Shown here: positions 1 through 5,792 of the stretch, in pieces
Layout of the letters: each line of letters begins with the position of its first letter
Numbering within the stretch: position 1 is the first letter of the stretch
From: FEN-727 sp036508635
GTDB lineage: Bacteria > Actinomycetota > Geothermincolia > Fen-727 > Anoxymicrobiaceae
DNA length: 7,316 nt
NCBI GenBank assembly: GCA_036508635.1
Contig: DATCGY010000234.1
Span: 1 to 7,316, forward strand
Direction: 5' to 3'
The notes under the pieces: generated by a model
The model's input: only the letters and a program-made list of their open reading frames with translations
Database searches by the model: none
Told to the model about the DNA's origin: nothing
Program-made: the position numbers and the translations under genes

Positions 1-483
1 GTGCACATGGTCGAGACGATAAACAAGCTGGTCAGGGTGCAGCGCCAGTTGCTCCAGGACCTGGGCCGCGAGCCGCTCCCTGAGGAGATCGCGGCCGAGA
101 TGGAGCTTTCCCCCGAGAAAGTGCGCGAGATACTGAAAGTCAGCCAGGAGCCTGTTTCTCTCGAGACGCCCATCGGGGAGGAAGAGGACAGCCACCTCGG
201 TGACTTCATCGAGGACTCCGGAGCCGTCGTACCAGTCGATGCTGCGGCTTTCAAGCTCCTGCAGGAGCAGCTCGAAGAGGTGCTCGACGACCTGAACACC
301 CGCGAAAAGAGAGTGATACAGCTCCGGTTTGGTCTCCTTGACGGCCAGCCTCGAACGCTGGAGGAAGTGGGTCGCGTATTCGGAGTCACCAGAGAGCGCA
401 TACGCCAGATCGAGTCCAAGACCCTCTCCAAGTTGCGCCATCCTTCCCGAAGCGGCCGGCTTCGCGACTACATAGAAGACTAA
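1..483 (+). CDS. rpoD: Primary sigma factor RpoD/SigA, C-terminal part (5' end outside window)
   Basis: This is the C-terminal 160 residues of the housekeeping sigma-70 factor, which directs RNA polymerase to -35/-10 promoters. The frame is open at the window edge. The GTG at base 1 is almost certainly an internal valine, because HMVETINKL is internal in all primary sigma factors and regions 1 and 2 are missing. Visible parts are region 3 (about residues 1-80, with LLQDLGREPLPEEIAAEM and the sigma finger around EEEDSHLGDFIED) and region 4 (about 85-160). The -35-reading helix-turn-helix lies at about 119-142 (TLEEVGRVFGVTRERIRQIE), followed by the end signature SKLRHPSRS. The wording around VVPVDAAAF and LLQEQL is closest to actinobacterial primary sigmas as I recall them. 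The gene ends with TAA. No clear intrinsic terminator follows; only short GC hairpins occur in the 89-base gap before the next gene. Confidence 0.96.
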   Translation: MHMVETINKLVRVQRQLLQDLGREPLPEEIAAEMELSPEKVREILKVSQEPVSLETPIGEEEDSHLGDFIEDSGAVVPVDAAAFKLLQEQLEEVLDDLNTREKRVIQLRFGLLDGQPRTLEEVGRVFGVTRERIRQIESKTLSKLRHPSRSGRLRDYIED

Positions 484-572
484 CCCCCGGTCTCGCGGGA
501 GGAAATCCTCACACGGCGGTAAATCCTAGGAATGCAAGGTTATTTCGTCCACAGGGATGAGAGGAGGGTTTC

Positions 573-872
573 ATGTGCGCGGAAGCATATCACGAGCCGG
601 TCGAGCTTATAGACGAGGAAGCGCGCAACTACCACCGCGCGATAGTATCCATGATCGAGGAGCTCCAGGCTGTCGATTGGTACCACCAGCGGGCCGTTGC
701 GACCAAGGATGACGAGCTCCGGAGGATCCTCGAGCACAACCGTGACGAGGAGAAGGAGCACGCCTCGATGCTACTCGAGTGGCTGCGCAGAAGAGACGAA
801 GCTTTTTCGGGGGAGCTCAAGGAGTACCTGTTCACTGAAGGAGACATGGTGCAGATGGAAGAGGAAGGTTGA
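573..872 (+). CDS. Encapsulated-ferritin (EncFtn) family ferroxidase, no cargo-loading tail
   Basis: This 99-residue, mostly helical protein aligns from end to end with the core of Rhodospirillum rubrum EncFtn: HEPVELIDEEARNYHRAIVSMIEELQAVDWY and HNRDEEKEHASMLLEWLRRRD, ending at YLFTEG. EncFtn is half a ferritin fold. It dimerises so that two chains build one diiron ferroxidase centre, and it normally works inside an encapsulin shell. The R. rubrum ferroxidase residues E32, W38, Y39, E62 and H65 correspond to E30, W36, Y37, E60 and H63 here, so the site is intact. The entry-site pair E31/E34 is E29/Q32, so one acid is changed. The protein stops at MEEEG. There is no linker or GSLR-type encapsulin-targeting peptide, and no encapsulin gene lies nearby. 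The start is well supported by GAGGAGGG at 561-568, five bases ahead of ATG. The DUF2400 gene follows after 12 bases. The family is clear; free-standing function is inference. Confidence 0.9.
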   Translation: MCAEAYHEPVELIDEEARNYHRAIVSMIEELQAVDWYHQRAVATKDDELRRILEHNRDEEKEHASMLLEWLRRRDEAFSGELKEYLFTEGDMVQMEEEG

Positions 873-884
873 CACCTGGAATCA

Positions 885-1691
885 GTGAACGACGAGCGGG
901 GCATACACGAGCTGCTCGAACGGCTCTATAGGAAGTATAATCGCCGTGAATATGTACACCCGGACCCGCTCGAGTTCGTTTACCACTACGCGTCCCTGGA
1001 GGATCGCGAGATAGTGGCCCTTCTTGCATCGGTCCTCGCCTACGGCAAGGTCAAGATGATACTGCGAAGCGTATCGACGGTACTCGACGCCATCGGCCCA
1101 TCTCCTTGCGCATTCGTCGCGTGCTCCTCCGAGCGCGCCCTTGGCGGAGCACTCGCCGGATTCAAACACAGGTTCACGACGGGCGAGGAGTTGGGCGGGC
1201 TGCTCGTCGGAGTAAAACGGATGCTCGAGCAACACGGCTCGCTGAACGCCGGTTTCACGTCGGGGTTGTGCAGGAGCGATAGGACTGTAGTACCGGCTCT
1301 TTCGCGCTTTACCTCGGAGCTGACAGGCATGGCGCATCAGTCTTGTGATTTCCTGCTTCCCGACACTGCCAGGGGCAGCGCCTGTAAGCGGCTCAACCTG
1401 TTCCTCCGGTGGATGGTGCGACACGACCGTGTAGATCCGGGCGGCTGGACCGGCGTGCCACGCTCGAAGCTCGTCGTTCCGCTGGATACGCACATGTACA
1501 AGGTCGGGCTGAGCCTGGGGTTCACCTCGCGCAAGAGCGCAGACCTGCGCGCCGCTCTTGAGATAACCGAGGGCTTTCGTGGGATTGTGCCGCGCGACCC
1601 GGTGCGATACGATTTTTCACTGACTCGGTTGGGGATCCGTGACGAGGAATCAATAGAAGGTTTTCTGGCCGGTGTTGATGGAACGCAATGA
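885..1691 (+). CDS. TIGR02757 (DUF2400) family protein, possibly helix-hairpin-helix glycosylase-like
   Basis: This 268-residue protein has about the usual length for the TIGR02757/DUF2400 family, a conserved group without an established function. Recognisable blocks are YRKYNRREYVHPDPLEFVY (15-33), REIVALLASVLAYGKV (41-56), CKRLNLFLRWMVRHD (167-181), KLVVPLDTHMYKVG (195-208) and DPVRYDFSLTRLGI (238-251). The VPLDTHMYKVG block resembles the VDTH-bearing segment of endonuclease III-type HhH-GPD glycosylases, where that Asp is catalytic (here D201). Similarity to DNA repair glycosylases is therefore my inference. The GTG start lies 12 bases after the EncFtn stop in the same frame. The nearest Shine-Dalgarno-like run, GAGGAAGG at 861-868, is rather far (16 bases), so translational coupling to the upstream gene is plausible. 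It sits between two oxidative-stress genes, which would suit a DNA-damage role but does not prove one. Confidence 0.85.
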   Translation: MNDERGIHELLERLYRKYNRREYVHPDPLEFVYHYASLEDREIVALLASVLAYGKVKMILRSVSTVLDAIGPSPCAFVACSSERALGGALAGFKHRFTTGEELGGLLVGVKRMLEQHGSLNAGFTSGLCRSDRTVVPALSRFTSELTGMAHQSCDFLLPDTARGSACKRLNLFLRWMVRHDRVDPGGWTGVPRSKLVVPLDTHMYKVGLSLGFTSRKSADLRAALEITEGFRGIVPRDPVRYDFSLTRLGIRDEESIEGFLAGVDGTQ

Positions 1692-1739
1692 ACCGTTTGC
1701 TTGATTCGTGTTTATGTGTGATGGAAGAAAGGAGGAGAT

Positions 1740-2315
1740 ATGGCCGAGTTGAAAGGATCGAAAACGGAGGTCAATCTGCTTACCGCTTTTGCCGGTGAAT
1801 CGCAGGCAAGGAATCGTTACACATACTTTGCAAGCAAGGCCCGCAAGGACTGCTTTATCCAAATAGCCGACATCTTCGAGGAGACCGCCAACCAGGAAAA
1901 AGAACATGCCAAACGCTTTTTCAAGTTCCTGAAGGGTGGCACCGCCGAGGTGAGCTGGTCGTTCCCGGCGGGGGTTATCGGCACCACTGCCGAGAACCTC
2001 GTTGCTGCTGCGGACGGTGAGCATTACGAGTGGACCGAGATGTACAAGAACTTCGCGGACGTAGCCCGTAAGGAGGGCTTCGAGGAAATCGCGATAGTCT
2101 GGGAAAAGATCTCAGTAGCCGAAAAGCAACACGAGAAACGCTACAGGGGGCTGCTCGCCAACGTTGAAGCCGGCACGGTTTTCAAGAAAGCTGAGCCTGT
2201 CGTCTGGCGATGTCGCAACTGTGGCTACCTGCACGAGGGCGCGGAAGTTCCAGCGACCTGCCCGGCGTGCGCTCATCCGCGCGATTACTACGAGCTCCTC
2301 GCCGAGAACTGGTAG
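1740..2315 (+). CDS. rbr: Rubrerythrin (diiron peroxidase with C-terminal rubredoxin domain)
   Basis: A full-length rubrerythrin of 191 residues, it reduces hydrogen peroxide to water in the cytoplasm of anaerobes using electrons from rubredoxin. The N-terminal four-helix domain (about 1-145) carries all diiron ligands in family positions: E20, E53 and H56 (ETANQEKEH), E94 and E97 (EHYEWTE), E128 and H131 (VAEKQHEKR). The C-terminal rubredoxin-like domain (about 153-191) has the Fe(Cys)4 ligands C158, C161, C174 and C177 (CRNCGY, CPACAHP) and ends ELLAENW, as in Desulfovibrio rubrerythrin. The start is fixed by AAAGGAGGA at 1728-1736, just before ATG. It lies 48 bases after the DUF2400 stop and could be read through from it. 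I see no convincing separate promoter in that space. Confidence 0.98.
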   Translation: MAELKGSKTEVNLLTAFAGESQARNRYTYFASKARKDCFIQIADIFEETANQEKEHAKRFFKFLKGGTAEVSWSFPAGVIGTTAENLVAAADGEHYEWTEMYKNFADVARKEGFEEIAIVWEKISVAEKQHEKRYRGLLANVEAGTVFKKAEPVVWRCRNCGYLHEGAEVPATCPACAHPRDYYELLAENW

Positions 2316-2546
2316 TTCACCAGACTCGAGAAGTTCATTTCTTCCTCCCCTCGAGGGGGGAAGGGACATGGTGGGGGTGTATTTTACGGATGATGCTCGA
2401 GTTGTTGTGAACGCACTTGAGCTTTCAACCTTCGTCCACCCAAATAGGGAATTCACCGGCGTTGTCGAATTCGGAAGCGGCGGTTGCCGAAAGGCGCCGG
2501 GTAATCATGCGATGCCGGCTCGGCCGGCCAGGAAGGGGGAACTACG
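2316..2546. other. 231-base intergenic region between the two redox clusters
   Basis: No gene is supported here; frames crossing it have no homology that I recognise. It holds a GC-rich palindromic element (2341-2364), two GAATTC palindromes 18 bases apart (2449-2454 and 2467-2472), and a GC inverted sequence, GCCGGC-TC-GGCCGGC (2515-2529), just ahead of the ribosome binding site of the next gene (GGAAGGGGGA, 2531-2540). A -10-like TATTTT occurs at 2380 but has no acceptable -35. A promoter for the superoxide reductase cluster is expected in this gap, but I cannot place it. Confidence 0.5.
2341..2364. repeat. GC-rich palindromic element (CCCC-TCGA-GGGG core)
   Basis: The left arm CTTCCTCCCC (2341-2350) and right arm GGGGGGAAGG (2355-2364) flank a self-complementary TCGA. 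The arms pair with one mismatch and two G-T pairs. A G-run (GGTGGGGGTG) follows. No T-tract follows directly, so it is not a convincing intrinsic terminator. The arrangement (C-run, CTCGAG, G-run, then GGTGGGGGTG) resembles short dispersed palindromic repeats found between genes in many genomes. Whether it is repeated elsewhere in this genome cannot be seen from the window. Confidence 0.5.
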
Positions 2547-2921
2547 ATGGCGGAGCGTTTGCAGGTTTACGAGTGTGAGGTTTGTGGAAACATCGTTGAG
2601 GTGTTCCGGGAGGGTGGCGGCACGCTTGTCTGCTGCGGCGAATCCATGAAGCTGCTCGTGGAGAACACCGTTGATGCCGCAAAGGAGAAGCACGTTCCCG
2701 TGATCGAGAAAGTCGACGGCGGCATCAAGGTCAAGGTTGGGAGCGTAGCTCATCCGATGATCGAGGAGCATCACATCGAGTGGATCGAAGCGATCGACGG
2801 CGAGGAGATACACGTGGCGTTCCTCAGCGTGGGCGATGAGCCCGAAGCTACGTTCCCGCTGGACAAGACCGACGTCGTTGCGAGAGAGCACTGCAACCTG
2901 CACGGATTGTGGAAGGCATAA
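2547..2921 (+). CDS. dfx: Desulfoferrodoxin (2Fe superoxide reductase)
   Basis: This is a 124-residue two-iron superoxide reductase. It reduces superoxide to hydrogen peroxide without making O2, taking electrons from rubredoxin. The N-terminal desulforedoxin domain binds an Fe(Cys)4 centre through C10, C13, C29 and C30 (YECEVCGN, VCCGE). The catalytic domain has the Fe(His)4Cys ligands H49, H69, H75, C116 and H119 (EKHVPV, HPMIEEHHIEW, REHCNLHGLW). The catalytic pair E47-K48 is present. Positions match Desulfovibrio desulfoferrodoxin exactly, so the enzyme should be active. The start is supported by GGAAGGGGGA at 2531-2540, six bases from ATG. It is the first gene of a run of four redox genes, with 42 bases to the flavodiiron protein gene. 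The peroxide it makes would be handled by rubrerythrin encoded upstream. Confidence 0.98.
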   Translation: MAERLQVYECEVCGNIVEVFREGGGTLVCCGESMKLLVENTVDAAKEKHVPVIEKVDGGIKVKVGSVAHPMIEEHHIEWIEAIDGEEIHVAFLSVGDEPEATFPLDKTDVVAREHCNLHGLWKA

Positions 2922-2963
2922 CAGCCACGCTTTCGGAGAGGATACCTAGGGGGTAACTGCGAG

Positions 2964-4181
2964 ATGGGCGGACCATACAATGCCGTCAAGATAAGCGATC
3001 ACGTATACTGGGTCGGGGCAATCGACTGGGACATCAGGGACTTTCACGGATACTCGACGCCGCGGGGCTCGACGTACAACGCATATCTTGTTGTAGGCGA
3101 TGACATCACTTTGATAGACACCGTGAAGGCTCCGTTCAAGGACGAGTTGCTGTCCCGCATCGCCTCCGTCACCGACCCGAAGAACATCCGCTACCTCATC
3201 TCCGACCACTCCGAGATGGACCATACCGGAGCGCTTCCTGGCGTCATCGAGGCGATCAAGCCGGAAAAGGTCTTTGCGTCAACGCTCGGCGTCAAAGACC
3301 TGACGGCGCAGATGGACCCGGGCCATGAGATCACAGCGGTAAAGGATTCCGAGGGCCTGGAGCTCGGCGGTCTGCATTTCACGTGTTTCGAAACCAGGAT
3401 GATCCACTGGCCGGACAGCATGATAACCTACCTGACCGAGGACAAGCTCCTCTTTTCACAGGACGGTTTCGGCATGCACCTTGCCTCGAGTGATAGGTTC
3501 GCCGACGAGATCGTCGACTGCCCGGTCTTCGAGGAAAGCGCCAAGTACTACGCGAACATACTACTGCCCTACAGCAACATCATCCTCAAACTGCTGGACA
3601 GGGTAGGGAAGCTCGGGGTCGAGATCGATCTCATATGCCCCGACCACGGGCCCATCTGGCGCGGGGACAACTGCGCAAGGATCATTGAACACTGGAATAA
3701 GTGGGCTACGCAGAAGCCGGAGCTGAATGCGGTAGTGGTCTTTGACACCATGTGGGGCAGCACCGAGAAGATGGGGAGAGCGATAGCCGAGGCGCTGGAG
3801 GACGAGGGCGTCCCTACGGAGGTTATGTCTCTCAAGTCGAACGACCGTGCCGCCGTCGTGACCAAGGTGCTCGAGGCGGGAGCTCTTCTCGTGGGCTCGC
3901 CCACGATCAACAACATGCTCTTTCCGTCAGTGGCTGATGTTCTAGCCTACCTGAAAGGCCTCAAACCCAAGAACCTGGTAGGTGCGGCTTTCGGCTCTTT
4001 CGGCTGGAGCGGAGAGGGGAACAAGCAGGTCAACGAGATCCTGACCGACATGAAGGTCGAGCTTGTAGCGGACCCGTTGAGCGTCAAGTTCGTACCGGAC
4101 GACGAGGCTCTGGCGAGTTGCCGGGACCTCGGCTCCGCGGTAGCGAAGAGGCTGAAGGAAGTGGTCGACAGTGGAAGCTGA
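2964..4181 (+). CDS. fprA: A-type flavodiiron protein (FprA-like O2/NO reductase)
   Basis: This 405-residue cytoplasmic enzyme reduces O2 to water (and in some members NO to N2O) at a non-haem diiron site next to FMN. The N-terminal metallo-beta-lactamase-like domain (about 1-250) has every diiron ligand: H82, E84, D86 (HSEMDH), H148 (RMIHWPD), D167 (FSQDGFG) and H228 (CPDHGPIW). The spacing 86-148-167-228 matches the family. The usual NHxEPDH reads DHSEMDH here, which keeps the ligands. The C-terminal flavodoxin domain (about 255-400) shows the FMN phosphate loop TMWGSTEKMG and the later SPTINNMLFPSV and FGSFGWSGEG segments. The length is typical of an A-type protein with no extra C-terminal module, so it needs an outside donor, presumably the rubredoxin and flavin reductase that follow. 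ATG 2964 has a G-rich run (AGGGGG) upstream. The stop lies one base ahead of the next start. Confidence 0.97.
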   Translation: MGGPYNAVKISDHVYWVGAIDWDIRDFHGYSTPRGSTYNAYLVVGDDITLIDTVKAPFKDELLSRIASVTDPKNIRYLISDHSEMDHTGALPGVIEAIKPEKVFASTLGVKDLTAQMDPGHEITAVKDSEGLELGGLHFTCFETRMIHWPDSMITYLTEDKLLFSQDGFGMHLASSDRFADEIVDCPVFEESAKYYANILLPYSNIILKLLDRVGKLGVEIDLICPDHGPIWRGDNCARIIEHWNKWATQKPELNAVVVFDTMWGSTEKMGRAIAEALEDEGVPTEVMSLKSNDRAAVVTKVLEAGALLVGSPTINNMLFPSVADVLAYLKGLKPKNLVGAAFGSFGWSGEGNKQVNEILTDMKVELVADPLSVKFVPDDEALASCRDLGSAVAKRLKEVVDSGS

Positions 4182-4185
4182 GATG
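4171..4185 (+). promoter_or_regulatory. fprA stop / flavin reductase start junction with RBS
   Basis: The fprA stop TGA (4179-4181) is one base from ATG 4183. GGAAG at 4173-4177 lies inside the last fprA codons, six bases from that ATG, and serves as its Shine-Dalgarno sequence. The alternative GTG at 4171 would overlap fprA by 11 bases with a poorer site upstream. This decides the start and suggests coupled translation. Confidence 0.7.
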
Positions 4186-4707
4186 GATCCGAAATCACTC
4201 TGGAGCATCAGTTACGGGATTTTCATAGTCACCACCGTCCTTGACGGCAAGGCAAACGGGCAGATATCTAACACCGTGATACAGGTGTCCGCCGATCCGC
4301 CCAGGGTCGCTTTCGCACTGAACAAGGACAACTACACTCACGACCTTCTCGACCAGAGCGGTGTGTTCGCCATCTCGGTGCTCGACGAGAACACACCAAT
4401 GAAGTTCATTGGCACTTTCGGATTCAAGAGCGGACGCGATATCGACAAGTTCGCGGGCGTGGAGCATTTCGAGGGGACAACGGGTTGCCCCTGCGTAACA
4501 GAGAACGCGATTGCGGTCTTCGAGGGGCGCGTGTTCGACAAAATGGATGTAGGAACTCACACGCTGTTCGCGGGGGATGTTACAAGTGGCAAGGTGCTCA
4601 CCGATGGCAAACCACTGACGTATGCACAGTACCATGCCAACAAGGGCGTAGCGCCCAAGGCCGCTCCCACCTACAGGGCACCAGAATCACAGAAGAAAGG
4701 GGATTGA
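4183..4707 (+). CDS. Flavoredoxin-like FMN-binding flavin reductase (Hrb N-terminal-domain type)
   Basis: This 174-residue protein of the flavin-reductase-like FMN-binding split-barrel family begins MDPKSLWSISYGIFIVTT and continues NGQISNTVIQVSADPPRVAFALNK, FAISVLDENTPMKFIGTFGFKSGRDIDKFAGV and GTHTLFAGDV. It closely resembles the flavin domain of high-molecular-weight rubredoxin (Hrb) of acetogens, which passes electrons from NADH to FprA. In Hrb a rubredoxin domain follows in the same chain; here the rubredoxin is the next gene. I chose ATG 4183 over the in-frame GTG 4171. ATG has GGAAG (4173-4177) at good spacing, gives the family-like N-terminus MDPKSL, and avoids overlap with fprA; GTG would add only MEAE. 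The C-terminal tail (APKAAPTYRAPESQKKGD) looks like an unstructured linker, consistent with a former or optional fusion. Translation is probably coupled to fprA. Confidence 0.92.
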   Translation: MDPKSLWSISYGIFIVTTVLDGKANGQISNTVIQVSADPPRVAFALNKDNYTHDLLDQSGVFAISVLDENTPMKFIGTFGFKSGRDIDKFAGVEHFEGTTGCPCVTENAIAVFEGRVFDKMDVGTHTLFAGDVTSGKVLTDGKPLTYAQYHANKGVAPKAAPTYRAPESQKKGD

Positions 4708-4711
4708 TTCG

Positions 4712-4870
4712 ATGAAGAGATACGTATGCCAGGTCTGTGGCTATGTCTACGACCCCGAGAAAGGGGACCCTGACGGCGACGTGGCCCCCGGCACCGCATT
4801 CGAAGACCTTCCCGAGGATTGGGTCTGCCCCGTTTGCGGCGCGGAAAAATCCGAGTTCGAGCCGGAGTAA
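4712..4870 (+). CDS. rub: Rubredoxin
   Basis: A complete 52-residue rubredoxin, it is a small one-electron carrier with a single Fe(Cys)4 centre. Ligands are C6 and C9 (YVCQVCGYVYDPEKGD) and C39 and C42 (WVCPVCGAEKSEFE), with the family features PGTAFEDLPEDW between them. It lies four bases after the flavin reductase stop, with AAAGGGG (4696-4702) as ribosome binding site. Rubredoxins are the known donors for superoxide reductase, rubrerythrin and flavodiiron proteins, all encoded upstream here. It is strongly acidic, as is usual. With the preceding gene it forms the two halves of an Hrb-like protein. Confidence 0.97.
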   Translation: MKRYVCQVCGYVYDPEKGDPDGDVAPGTAFEDLPEDWVCPVCGAEKSEFEPE

Positions 4871-5042
4871 ACAATAACTCCTTTCGGATGGGGAGCTTGC
4901 CTGGGCCTCGCACCTGGAGAGCCGCGGATACTGGCAAGCCGAAGGAATCCTGAAGAGCCTGACCTCAGGCTAAGACCGGCGCGTCGGGCATTGTGTCGCC
5001 TGGTGCGGTGTGCCAACCTGGTTGACGCGTATAGGGGTATCA
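4871..5042 (+). ncRNA. Intergenic region with nested RNA-like fold, class unknown
   Basis: No coding frame is supported. Bases 4879-4886 (TCCTTTCG) pair with 4940-4946 (CGAAGGA), with one bulged T. Inside, after the unpaired purine-rich GATGGGGA (4887-4894), GCTTGCC (4895-4901) pairs perfectly with GGCAAGC (4933-4939). Inside that, GGCCTC (4904-4909) pairs with GAGAGCC (4917-4923), leaving one bulged A and a 7-base loop. A separate hairpin follows: AGCCTGA-CC-TCAGGCT (4956-4971). No T-tract follows, so it is not a standard terminator. It matches no riboswitch consensus I could recall. It may be a 5' leader element of the ferredoxin gene, or simply rubredoxin 3' sequence. The pairing is seen; the RNA function is a guess. 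Confidence 0.35.
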
Positions 5043-5792
5043 ATGGCGGTAAGAAATGTAGTGAAGATCGATGAGGAGAAATGTGACGGATGCGGGGAAT
5101 GCGCCTCCGCGTGCGCCGAGGGAGCGATCGAAATAGTCGATGGCAAGGCTCGCCTTGTGAGCGACGTCTACTGTGACGGACTGGGTGCGTGCATCGGTGA
5201 ATGCCCCCAGGATGCAATCACCGTCGAGCAGCGCGAGGCCGCGGATTTCAGCGAACGAGCCGTGAAGAAACGGCTCTCTTCGATGGAATCCGAGACGCCG
5301 GCACCGGCAGCCTGTCCCGGCTCGTCGCCCAGGACCATCGAGCGCTGCGAGCTGGTCGATTTGAAAGGCGAGCCGGGCGAGCCTTCAGCGGTTAGCTCAC
5401 AGCTCGGCAACTGGCCGGTGCAGTTGAAGCTGATCCCCACCAAGGCACCTTACCTTCAGGGTGCCGATCTGCTCATAGCGGCAGACTGCGTTCCTTTCGC
5501 ATTTGCCGACTTCCACCGGAAGTTCCTCTCGGACAGGGTACTGATGATCGGATGCCCAAAGCTCGATAGTGCCGACTTCTACAGGCAGAAACTTACCCAG
5601 ATCTTCTCGCGCAACGACATAAGATCAATCGAGGTCGTCTACATGGAAGTGCCGTGCTGTTTCGGTCTCGTTCACCTTGTTCATGAGTCGCTCAAAGAGA
5701 CGGGCAAAGATATCCCGCTCACGCTTACGAAAGTCGGCATCAAAGGCGACGTGCTCGAGACGGTCAAGGTCGAGAGCGGTGGTGATCAATAA
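5043..5792 (+). CDS. Ferredoxin-like 4Fe-4S protein with conserved C-terminal cysteine domain
   Basis: This 249-residue protein begins with a two-motif ferredoxin domain (about 1-62). The first motif is C14-x2-C17-x2-C20-x3-C24. The second is C44-x2-L47-x2-C50-x3-C54-Pro, so Leu replaces one expected cysteine; the string CDGLGAC is, to my recollection, usual in this family. A linker (about 63-120) is followed by a second domain (LGNWPVQLKLIPTKAPYL, LLIAADCVPFA, IGCPKLD, MEVPCCFGL) with C149, C171, C205 and C206. The family is widespread in strict anaerobes, but I know of no established reaction; a redox or metal-site role is inferred. I chose ATG 5043 over the in-frame GTG 5010. ATG gives the family-like start MAVRNVVKIDEEKCDGCG and has AGGGGT just upstream, while GTG would add 11 residues without conserved features. 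The stop TAA overlaps the next ATG (TAATG). Confidence 0.9.
   Translation: MAVRNVVKIDEEKCDGCGECASACAEGAIEIVDGKARLVSDVYCDGLGACIGECPQDAITVEQREAADFSERAVKKRLSSMESETPAPAACPGSSPRTIERCELVDLKGEPGEPSAVSSQLGNWPVQLKLIPTKAPYLQGADLLIAADCVPFAFADFHRKFLSDRVLMIGCPKLDSADFYRQKLTQIFSRNDIRSIEVVYMEVPCCFGLVHLVHESLKETGKDIPLTLTKVGIKGDVLETVKVESGGDQ

Noticed and set aside
1..3. GTG at base 1 as the start of a short sigma factor
   Set aside because: The protein begins inside the conserved sigma core; the real start must lie before the window.
870..872. TGA as a selenocysteine codon joining EncFtn to the DUF2400 protein
   Set aside because: No family precedent and no recognisable SECIS hairpin just downstream; TGA serves as a normal stop for several other genes here.
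882..1493. 203-residue open frame on the - strand
   Set aside because: It lies antisense to the well-supported DUF2400 gene, resembles no family, and is a G+C-rich shadow frame.
2341..2364. Rho-independent terminator after rubrerythrin
   Set aside because: The hairpin is not followed by a T-tract; the nearest T-run is about 17 bases further on.
2164..2649. 161-residue + strand frame spanning the rubrerythrin end and desulfoferrodoxin start
   Set aside because: It overlaps two certain genes out of frame and has a low-complexity, Arg/Ser-rich translation.
4871..4971. Known riboswitch (cobalamin, Mn, TPP, SAM or c-di-GMP)
   Set aside because: None of the conserved core strings of these classes that I know is present; kept only as an unassigned fold.
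4747..5217. 156-residue - strand frame over rubredoxin and the following gap
   Set aside because: It is antisense to rubredoxin and the ferredoxin domain, is Arg/Ser/His-rich, and shows no recognisable motif.
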